Of a stretch of 64,000 nucleotides of DNA, positions 26,165 through 32,710 are shown piece after piece (the first letter of the stretch is position 1; every line of letters begins with the position of its first letter). A program made the position numbers and the translations under genes. The DNA comes from Curtobacterium flaccumfaciens (GTDB lineage Bacteria > Actinomycetota > Actinomycetes > Actinomycetales > Microbacteriaceae), in assembly GCF_013359815.1 (NCBI RefSeq), contig NZ_JABMCF010000036.1, forward strand, positions 124,001 to 188,000. The letters run 5' to 3'. The notes below the pieces were generated by a model. It did no database searches. It saw only the letters and a list, made by a program, of their open reading frames with translations, and had not been told where the DNA came from.

Positions 26165-28986
26165 TTCTTCTTGGCCGCCGTCCGACGAGCCGGGGTCTTC
26201 TTCTTGACCGGCCCCTTGGCACGCTTGTCGGCGATGAGCTGGACCGCGCGGGCGTGGTCGACGGCCTCGACGTCCTCGCCCTTCGGGATGGTCGCGTTCG
26301 TCTCGCCGTCGGTGACGTACGGGCCGAACCGGCCGTCCTTCATCTTGATCGGCTTGCCGGACACCGGGTCAGCGTCGAACTCCTTGAGCGCGGCGCTCGC
26401 GATGCGGTTGCCGCCGTACTTCGGCTGCGCGAACAGCTCGAGTGCGCCGGGCAGGTCGATGTCGAAGATCGCGTCCTCGCCGGGCAGGGTCCGGGTGTCG
26501 GTCCCCTTCTTCAGGTACGGCCCGTACCGGCCGTTCTGCGCCGTGATGTCGTTGCCCGTCTCCGGGTCCTGGCCGACGACGCGGGGCAGGTCGAGGAGCT
26601 TCAGCGCGGTCTCGAGGTCGACGGTCTGCGGGTCCATCGACTTGAAGAGCGAAGCGGTGCGTTCCTTCGGCGCCGCGGCCTTCTTCGTCGTCTTCTTCGC
26701 AGGCGCCTTCTTGGCGGGGGCCTTCTTCGCGGTCGCCGACGCCGTCTCGCTCGTCGCGGTCGCAGCAGCCGCGTCGGCCACGGGGGCCTCTGCCGCTGCG
26801 GGCGCTTCGACGACCTCGCCGGTCTTCGGGTCCACGGTGGGTTCGGGCTCCGGGGTGCGCTCCGTGACGTAGGGGCCGAAGCGGCCGTCCTTCGCCAGGA
26901 CCTCCTTGCCGGTCTCCGGGTTGATCCCGACGACACGGTCGCCGATCACCGGGGCGTCGACGAGTTCCTTCGCCTTCTCGACGGTCAGTTCGTCGGGAGC
27001 GAGGTCCTCGGGCACGTTGACGCGCCGTGGCTTCTCGGGGTCGTCGCTCGGCACCTCGATGTAGGGGCCGTACCGTCCGATCCGGAGCGTGAGGCCCGGA
27101 GCGAGCTCGACCGAGTTGATCTCGCGGGCGTCGATCTCACCGAGGTTGTCGATGACCGTCCGCAGGCCGCGCTGGTCGTCGTCGCCGCCACCGAAGTAGA
27201 AGCCCTTGAGCCAGTCCACCCGGTCGGCGTCGCCGCGAGCGATGCGGTCGAGGTCTTCTTCCATCTCGGCGGTGAAGTCGTACTCCACGAGCTCGCCGAA
27301 GTACTCCTCGAGCAGGCGCACCACGCTGAACGCGATCCAGTTCGGCACCAGCTGCGTGCCGCGGAGCGAGACGTAGCCGCGGTCGATGATCGTCGGGCTG
27401 ATCGTGGGGTAGGTCGACGGACGCCCGATCCCCAGCTCTTCCAGCGTCTTGATGAGGCTCGCCTCGGTGAAGCGCGGCGGCGGGGTGGTGTCGTGCCCCT
27501 TCGCCTCGACGTCGGTGACCGCGAGGTGCTCGCCCTGGGCCACGTTCGGCAGGGCGACGTCCTGGCCCGCACGCTCGGACGACTCGTGGCGGTCCTCGTC
27601 ACGGCCTTCTTCGTAGGCGCTGAGGAAGCCGCGGAACGTGATGACGGTGCCGGATGCGGTGAACTCGGCATCCGTACCGTTCGCGGTCGAGGCGATGCCC
27701 TCGACCGACTCGGTGGAGGAGATGCCGAGCACGATCGATGCGGTCGAACCCTTCGCGTCCGCCATCTGGGACGCGATGGTGCGCTTCCAGATGAGGTCGT
27801 AGAGGCGCCACTCGACACCGGTGAGGGTGCCCTGCAGGTCCTGCGGGGTGCGGAAGGAGTCGCCGGCGGGACGGATCGCCTCGTGCGCCTCTTGCGCGTT
27901 CTTGCTCTTGCTCGCGTACAGGCGGGGCTTGTCGGGCACGGTGGCCGAGCCGTACAGGTCCGCTGCCTGCTTGCGGGCCGCGTCGATGGCCTGCTTCGAG
28001 AGCGAGACCGAGTCGGTACGGATGTAGGTGATGTAGCCGTTCTCGTACAGGGTCTGCGCAGCGCGAGCCGTCTGTCGCGGGGACAGACGGAGCTTTCGCG
28101 CGGCTTCCTGCTGGAGCGTCGACGTGGTGAACGGCGCGGCGGGGCGTCGCGTGTACGGCTTCGAGTCGACGCTGCGGACGGTGGCGTCACCGGCGCGCTC
28201 GAGGACCGTCGTCAGCGACGCGGCAGCGGCCTCGTCGAGCCGGACGACGTCACCGCTGAGCGTGCCGCGGTCGTCGAAGTCACGGCCGGAGGCGACGCGG
28301 GTGCCGTGGATCCGGGCGAGTCGCGCCGAGAAGGAGGACTCGCCGGCCTTCTCGAACCGGGCGGAGAGGTCCCAGTAGTTGGCGGACACGAAGGCCAGGC
28401 GCTCGCGCTCGCGGTCGACGACGAGACGGGTGGCGGCGGACTGCACACGGCCGGCGGACAGACCGGGGGCGACCTTGCGCCACAGGACCGGGGAGACCTC
28501 GTACCCGTACAGACGGTCGAGGATGCGGCGGGTTTCCTGCGCGTCGACGAGGGCGGTGTCGAGCTCACGGGTGGCTTCCTGCGCGCGCTGGATCGCCTCC
28601 TTCGTGATCTCGTGGAAGACCATCCGCTTGACGGGGACCTTCGGCTTCAGGACCTGCAGCAGGTGCCACGCGATCGCTTCACCCTCGCGGTCTTCATCTG
28701 TTGCGAGGTAGAGCTCGTCGGCGTCCTTGAGGGCGCGTTTCAGCTCGGAGACGGTCTTCTTCTTGGCGTCGGACACGACGTAGTACGGCTCGAAGCCGTT
28801 GTCGACGTCCACCGAGAACTTGCCGAGGGAGCCCTTCTTGAGCTCGGGCGGCAGGTTCTTCGGCTCGACGAGGTCGCGGATGTGTCCGACCGAGGCCTGG
28901 ACTTCGTATCCGTCACCGAGGTATTGCGCGATCGTCTTCGCCTTCGCAGGGCTCTCGACGATCACGAGCTTCTTCGTGCCTGGCAC
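26161..28986 (-). CDS. topA: DNA topoisomerase I
   Basis: This type IA enzyme relaxes negative supercoils. The 941-residue product has a Toprim domain (IVESPAKAKTI; acidic residues 97, 99 and 101 in ATDEDREGE) and the active Tyr321 in GYITYIRTDS. The C-terminus has the actinobacterial pattern: repeats around GRFGPYVTE, GRYGPYLKKG and GRFGPYVTDG instead of zinc fingers, a Lys/Ala-rich linker (KKAPAKKAPAKKTTKKAAA) and a basic tail ending KKK. The GTG at 28986 is chosen because CAAGGAG precedes it by 4 nt. The start overlaps the upstream pilus gene by 25 bp; the stop overlaps tmk. Confidence 0.96.
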   Translation of the reverse strand: MPGTKKLVIVESPAKAKTIAQYLGDGYEVQASVGHIRDLVEPKNLPPELKKGSLGKFSVDVDNGFEPYYVVSDAKKKTVSELKRALKDADELYLATDEDREGEAIAWHLLQVLKPKVPVKRMVFHEITKEAIQRAQEATRELDTALVDAQETRRILDRLYGYEVSPVLWRKVAPGLSAGRVQSAATRLVVDRERERLAFVSANYWDLSARFEKAGESSFSARLARIHGTRVASGRDFDDRGTLSGDVVRLDEAAAASLTTVLERAGDATVRSVDSKPYTRRPAAPFTTSTLQQEAARKLRLSPRQTARAAQTLYENGYITYIRTDSVSLSKQAIDAARKQAADLYGSATVPDKPRLYASKSKNAQEAHEAIRPAGDSFRTPQDLQGTLTGVEWRLYDLIWKRTIASQMADAKGSTASIVLGISSTESVEGIASTANGTDAEFTASGTVITFRGFLSAYEEGRDEDRHESSERAGQDVALPNVAQGEHLAVTDVEAKGHDTTPPPRFTEASLIKTLEELGIGRPSTYPTISPTIIDRGYVSLRGTQLVPNWIAFSVVRLLEEYFGELVEYDFTAEMEEDLDRIARGDADRVDWLKGFYFGGGDDDQRGLRTVIDNLGEIDAREINSVELAPGLTLRIGRYGPYIEVPSDDPEKPRRVNVPEDLAPDELTVEKAKELVDAPVIGDRVVGINPETGKEVLAKDGRFGPYVTERTPEPEPTVDPKTGEVVEAPAAAEAPVADAAAATATSETASATAKKAPAKKAPAKKTTKKAAAPKERTASLFKSMDPQTVDLETALKLLDLPRVVGQDPETGNDITAQNGRYGPYLKKGTDTRTLPGEDAIFDIDLPGALELFAQPKYGGNRIASAALKEFDADPVSGKPIKMKDGRFGPYVTDGETNATIPKGEDVEAVDHARAVQLIADKRAKGPVKKKTPARRTAAKKK

Positions 28987-29441
28987 GTGTCTCCTTGATC
29001 GATGGTGCTGATCGGCCCTGGCCACGAGCGTGTCCGGGTCGACCGGGACATCGGTGACCGCGGGCCGACAGGCACACCATACACATAGTGTTCGGGCGGG
29101 TCGCCTGCCGGACCGGCCACCGCGAGTGCGCCGACGACGAACGGTCCGGTGCCCACGACCACGCGGACGCGGGCCGTGGTGGCGACGAGTTCGCAGGCGT
29201 CGAGGGCGGCCCCGTTCGCCGTGGCGATCCGGGTCGCGACCGCACACGGCTCCCCCGGTACCAGCCCGGTGGCGGCCGCCGCGGTGCCCACGGCGGCGGC
29301 GTCGGCGGCGCCCTGGGCGCGGAGGGCCTGCGTGCGGTGACCGGCGGCGGCGAGCGCCGTCGACCCGACGAGGACCCCCACGCCGAGGACCGCCACGAGC
29401 AGCACGGTCGCCGAGCCGCGTTGGCCGTCGGGGATCGTCAC
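28962..29441 (-). CDS. TadE-like pseudopilin of the Rv3654c family
   Basis: The 159-residue protein begins with a pilin-like sequence: a short N-terminus, then GSATVLLVAVLGVGVLVGSTALAAA as the single hydrophobic helix, followed by a small exported domain. It corresponds to the Rv3654c type that ends the Tad locus in mycobacteria. GTG start at 29441, 1 nt after the TadE gene. The last 25 nt overlap the start of topA, and its C-terminal residues (from GPRSPMSRS) are unlike a conserved domain. Confidence 0.78.
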   Translation of the reverse strand: MTIPDGQRGSATVLLVAVLGVGVLVGSTALAAAGHRTQALRAQGAADAAAVGTAAAATGLVPGEPCAVATRIATANGAALDACELVATTARVRVVVGTGPFVVGALAVAGPAGDPPEHYVYGVPVGPRSPMSRSTRTRSWPGPISTIDQGDTCQARRSS

Positions 29442-29442
29442 G

Positions 29443-29778
29443 TCACCCCCCTCGGGCCGCGGCGCACGCCGTCGCGGTCAGCGGGAGCGCCGCGAAGGGA
29501 CCGGTCCCGCCGCGCGTGGCGTCGACGCAGACCAGGTCGCCGTCCGACCGGACGACGACCGAGACCCCCGGGGCGATCCGGTCGGCCGCGGACCGGCCCT
29601 GGTGCTCGTCGTCACGCCCGATCGCCCGGGCGGCGGTGGCTGCGGCGAGTTGCAGACGGCCCTGCGCGTCAACGACGAGGACGGCCGCGACGAGGGCGGT
29701 CAACACGATCGCCACCACGGGGAGCGCCACCGCGAACTCGACGGTCACCGAGCCGCGCTCACAGCGAGAGCGCGCCAC
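29443..29778 (-). CDS. TadE-family minor pilin
   Basis: The product has the TadE/pseudopilin signature GSVTVEFAVALPVVAIVLTALVAAVLVV near its N-terminus, here cited as GSVTVEFAVALP plus the hydrophobic VVAIVLTALVAAVLVV. Gly and Glu5 of a processed pilin are present. The remaining 70 residues or so form a small exported domain with two Cys. The GTG at 29778 (VARSRCERGS) gives 111 residues and overlaps the upstream gene by 20 nt; a start further upstream is possible. Confidence 0.75.
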   Translation of the reverse strand: MARSRCERGSVTVEFAVALPVVAIVLTALVAAVLVVDAQGRLQLAAATAARAIGRDDEHQGRSAADRIAPGVSVVVRSDGDLVCVDATRGGTGPFAALPLTATACAAARGG

Positions 29779-30001
29779 GGACGAGGTCGGTGAGGATGGT
29801 CTGGACCTCGCCGGAGCGCATGACCGCGACGAGCACACCGGCGAACGCCACGGCGGCGAGGATGACGACCGCGTACTCGGCGGTGGCCGATCCCCGGTCG
29901 TCCCGCAGCCGGGACGACCACCGGGCGACGAGGCGACGCGGGCGACGGTGGTGGCGGATGGCCCGACGGGTGCGGCGGTCGGGGGATGACGTGGTGCTCA
30001 T
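29759..30001 (-). CDS. DUF4244 protein, Flp-type pilin subunit
   Basis: The 80-residue protein has a basic N-terminus (RRTRRAIRHHRRPRR), then DDRGSATAEYAVVILAAVAFAGVLVAVM, which is the prepilin cleavage and polymerisation helix seen in Flp pilins, cited here as RGSATAEYAVV. DUF4244 is the actinobacterial counterpart, Rv3656c in M. tuberculosis. It is probably the major pilin of this locus. AAAGGA lies 8 nt before the ATG at 30001. Confidence 0.82.
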   Translation of the reverse strand: MSTTSSPDRRTRRAIRHHRRPRRLVARWSSRLRDDRGSATAEYAVVILAAVAFAGVLVAVMRSGEVQTILTDLVRGALSL

Positions 30002-30085
30002 GGAGTCCGTCCTTTCTGTTCGGTGGGACCAGCGTGTCCTGGCCGGGGTGTCGCCGACGAGGCCTCGGCGCCATCTGTGGAGAGG

Positions 30086-30919
30086 TCACGCGGCCCCGCC
30101 CACCGTGGAGGAGAGGACCCCGACCACCACGGGCACCACCCCCACGAGCACGAACGCCGGCAGGACGCAGACCCCGAGCGGCAGCACCAGTCGAACCGCC
30201 AGTCGTTCCGCAGCCACGAGCCCGTCGGCAGCGGCCTCGTCGCGCACGTCCTCGGCGGCGCGGCGGAGCAACCCCGCGGCGGGCACCCCGGCGCGCCGGG
30301 TGAGGTCGAGTACCTCCCGCAGCCGGTGCACGTCCCCGGCGGGCGGGGCGGCTCCCGCGGACGCCTCGGCGACTGCCTGCCCGGCGGTGCTCCACGACCC
30401 GCCTCCGGCGACCGCCACGGCCCAGGCGTCGAGGAGCACCCCGGGGACTCGGCCGTCGGGGGTCGCGGAACGGACCAGCCGGGCGGTCCACCGTCGCCCG
30501 GCCAGCACGAGGGCCGCCGCGGTGCACGAGCACGCCCAACCGGCCGGTGAGCCGACCAGGACCTCGACGGCACCCGCACCCCAGGCCGCACCGAGCCCCA
30601 ACCCGAAGAGCGGCAGCGCGAGCACGACCCGGGCGCTCGTCCGCGGTCCCGCCAGGGCGACCCGGATCGCCCGGTCCGATGCTGCGGCCCGCCGGAGCGC
30701 ACCGGCGAGCCCGCGGAGGGTCTCCGCGACGGGCGCTCCCGTCCGGTCCGCCACGCGGAGGACGACGACGATGTCCTGCTGGGCGGGTCCTCCGACCCCG
30801 GGCAGACCGCCGACGAGCCGCCAGGCCCGGGGCGGCGGGACGCCTGCCGAGACCAGCGTCGCCACCCGGTCGAGCACCCCGGCCACCCGCGCCGGGCCGT
30901 CGGGTGTGGGTCGTCTCAC
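30086..30919 (-). CDS. Type II secretion F-like inner-membrane protein (TadB/TadC-like)
   Basis: The 277-residue protein is the membrane platform that works with the TadA ATPase. It appears to contain two short F-like halves: one with VATLVSAGVPPPRAWRLV followed by two membrane segments (VVLALPLFGLGLGAAWG; WACSCTAAALVLAG), and one with LREVLDLTRRAGVPAAGLLRRA followed by LVLPLGVCVLPAFVLVGVVP. Mycobacteria have two separate genes here. The GTG at 30919 overlaps the tadA stop (GTGA). Confidence 0.8.
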   Translation of the reverse strand: MRRPTPDGPARVAGVLDRVATLVSAGVPPPRAWRLVGGLPGVGGPAQQDIVVVLRVADRTGAPVAETLRGLAGALRRAAASDRAIRVALAGPRTSARVVLALPLFGLGLGAAWGAGAVEVLVGSPAGWACSCTAAALVLAGRRWTARLVRSATPDGRVPGVLLDAWAVAVAGGGSWSTAGQAVAEASAGAAPPAGDVHRLREVLDLTRRAGVPAAGLLRRAAEDVRDEAAADGLVAAERLAVRLVLPLGVCVLPAFVLVGVVPVVVGVLSSTVGGAA

Positions 30920-32064
30920 CGCAGCCCGTCCACCGGGCGCACCTCGAGCCTCCCGTCCGGGCCGACGCACAACGTGCCCACACCACCGAGCCGTCGCTGG
31001 CCTGCTCGTCGCTCCACGTGCAGGACCAGGTCGAAGGCGCTGACGGCCTGCCGGGCGAGCGCCTCGGCACCGAGGCCGGCGAGTGCCCCGAGCGCTTCGA
31101 GGCGCGCGGCCACGTCGGCGATGCCGTTGGCGTGCACGGTGCCGGCTCCCCCGTCGTGCCCGGTGTTCAGGGCGGAGAGGAGTTCGCGGACCTCGGCGCC
31201 GCGGCACTCCCCCACGACGATCCGGTCGGGGCGCATCCGCAGCGCCTCGCGCACGAGCCGGTCGAGGCCGAGCGCGCCGACCCCCTCGGCGTTCGCCTGC
31301 CGCGCCTCGAGCGCGACGACGTGCGGATGAGCGATCCGGAGCTCGGCGACGTCCTCCACCGTCACGATGCGCTCGTCGACGGGGACGTTCCCGAGCATCG
31401 CCGCGAGCAGGGTGGTCTTGCCGCTGCCGGTCGCGCCGGTGACCAGGACGTTCCGGCGTGCAGCGACGGCGTCCTCGACGACCGACCGCGGGACGAACGC
31501 GAAGGTCCCGCCGCGTTCGAGGGTGGCGAGAGAGGGTCGATGGACCTGTGGCAGTCGGATCGACACGGCGGTGCCCCCGACGGACACCGGGGCGAGGACG
31601 ACGTGGACCCGGACGCCGTCCCCGTGCCGGACGTCCGCGCACGGGGTGGTCTCGTCGACGTGGCGCCCGCCGAGCGCGACGAGTCGGGTCGCGAGTTCGC
31701 GGGCACGCGCCTCGGTCAGTCGCGGCTGGACGGCTTCGAGGCCGGTGCCGCGGTCGACCCACGTGCCCACGCCACCGACCACCAGGACGTCCGTCACGGT
31801 GGCATCGGCCACCAGGGCGGCGAGTTCCTCGAACTCGACGACCACGGACGCCCGACGACGAGCCGGCGGCGCTGCCCCGGGCAGGAACGGCGCCGACGGA
31901 GCATGCGCCCGCGCCGGTGCCGGTGCCGGTGCCGGTGCCGGTGCCGGTGCCGGTGCCGGTGCCGGTGCCGGTGCCGGTGCCGGTGCCGGTGCCGAGAACG
32001 CAGGCGATGTCGACGCGGAAGGCGCCGACGCGCGGGGAAGCAGTGGAGCACGGTGCAGGGGCAT
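30916..32064 (-). CDS. tadA: TadA-family secretion ATPase
   Basis: This is the motor of the Tad/Flp pilus. The 382-residue protein has the N-terminal domain VVVEFEELAALVADATVTDV, Walker A VTGATGSGKTTLLAAM, and the GspE/TadA region LRMRPDRIVVGECRGAEVRELLSALNTGH, cited as RMRPDRIVVGECRG plus LNTGHDGGAGTVHANG. The first 70 residues contain about 14 Pro-Ala pairs encoded by a hexamer repeat (31913-31993). ATG at 32064; the ribosome site is weak. It is the first gene of the Tad locus. No CpaE/Rv3660c-like gene precedes it. Confidence 0.88.
   Translation of the reverse strand: MPLHRAPLLPRASAPSASTSPAFSAPAPAPAPAPAPAPAPAPAPAPAPAPARAHAPSAPFLPGAAPPARRRASVVVEFEELAALVADATVTDVLVVGGVGTWVDRGTGLEAVQPRLTEARARELATRLVALGGRHVDETTPCADVRHGDGVRVHVVLAPVSVGGTAVSIRLPQVHRPSLATLERGGTFAFVPRSVVEDAVAARRNVLVTGATGSGKTTLLAAMLGNVPVDERIVTVEDVAELRIAHPHVVALEARQANAEGVGALGLDRLVREALRMRPDRIVVGECRGAEVRELLSALNTGHDGGAGTVHANGIADVAARLEALGALAGLGAEALARQAVSAFDLVLHVERRAGQRRLGGVGTLCVGPDGRLEVRPVDGLR
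31913..31993. repeat. Hexanucleotide microsatellite inside tadA
   Basis: About 13.5 uninterrupted copies of GCCGGT (plus strand) cover 81 bp and encode the Pro-Ala run of TadA. Because the unit is 6 bp, slippage would change linker length without a frameshift. Confidence 0.92.
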
Positions 32065-32145
32065 ACCGCCGACGGTAGGGAGCACGTCAGCCCTCAGCCG
32101 GGATGGTCCCCACTTCTGTGGACAACGTCGGAGTGCCCCACCAAC

Positions 32146-32309
32146 GGACCGGTTTGTCCCCCGAAACGGAAAGCCGTACCCCGGTCGATGATGCGACACC
32201 GACGCGCTCAGGGTCGCCCACCACCCCCGCTTCCCCCGGCCGGACTGTGCGTAGCACCTGCTACGCAAGAACATGCAGAATGCATGCACGAGCATGGACC
32301 GGTCTGTCC
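32146..32309. promoter_or_regulatory. Operator cluster upstream of tadA
   Basis: GGACCGGTTTGTCC (32146-32159) and GGACCGGTCTGTCC (32296-32309) are near-identical sites exactly 150 bp apart, each with GGAC/GTCC arms. Midway lies a perfect 20-bp inverted repeat with 9-bp arms TGCGTAGCA and TGCTACGCA (32248-32267). The arrangement suggests two regulators, and possibly looping between the outer sites. tadA and the 6C RNA, both on the minus strand, are the nearest targets. Confidence 0.5.
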
Positions 32310-32387
32310 ACGCGACCGGCGTCCCTGCGCGGATCGGGGCACACGGCGGAGCCCGACGAGCCACCATCGCTCGAGTCGGACCCCGGG

Positions 32388-32486
32388 AAACAGAAGAGGC
32401 GGCACCGGTTGGGGGGAACAGGTGCCGCCTTGACATCGAGGGATTGGGGGGAATCCGATTCGATGCCGCCGGAAACGAGTCCAGCG
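32388..32486 (-). ncRNA. 6C RNA (actinobacterial small RNA)
   Basis: Read on the minus strand, two hairpins each expose a loop of exactly six cytosines closed by TT/AA. The 5' hairpin has arms GGATT/AATCC around CCCCCC (32441-32456) with an outer TCGA/TCGA helix. The 3' hairpin has arms AGGCGGCACC/GGTGCCGCCT plus GTT/AAC (32397-32430) and is followed by CTTCTGTTTC, a terminator-like end. TACAGT (32493-32498) is a likely -10 box, giving about 100 nt. This matches the 6C RNA family, represented by B11 of M. tuberculosis, which also lies near the Tad genes. The ends are approximate. Confidence 0.85.
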
Positions 32487-32578
32487 GGAACTACTGTACC
32501 CCACGATCGGCCCTCCAGGGCAACCCCGGACACGACCTCCGGGCGTGCCGCGCCCCGACCCGACCGAGGGGTAGTCTC

Positions 32579-32693
32579 CGGATGCACGCAGGCACCGGCG
32601 ACGGATGCTCGCACGCTCCCGCCGCGGATGCACCCACGCATCCACGGCGGACGCACGCATGCATCCACGACGGATGCCACCAGAGGCCGCAAC
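32579..32693 (+). repeat. Five tandem 23-bp repeats in the acs leader
   Basis: CGGATGC (CGGACGC in unit 4) begins at 32579, 32602, 32625, 32648 and 32671, an exact 23-bp period. Units 1-4 continue with a similar GCACGCA-type core, and units 3 and 4 share GCATCCACG; unit 5 has diverged after its first bases. The array ends 17 bp before the acs start. The period is not a multiple of three, so the array is not a coding repeat. Confidence 0.75.
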
Positions 32694-32710
32694 GACGCGA
32701 AAGGACATCG

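Noticed and set aside
31913..31993. A CRISPR-like array at the GCCGGT repeats
   Set aside because: The units are contiguous 6-bp copies without spacers and are inside tadA.
32430..32458. TTGACA at 32430 as a plus-strand promoter for acs
   Set aside because: There is no acceptable -10 box at 16-18 bp, and the bases belong to the linker between the two 6C RNA hairpins.
32273..32710. An upstream extension of acs to 32273 in the same frame
   Set aside because: The extension crosses the 6C RNA and the 23-bp array, has no homology, and the ATG at 32711 has its own AAAGGA ribosome site.
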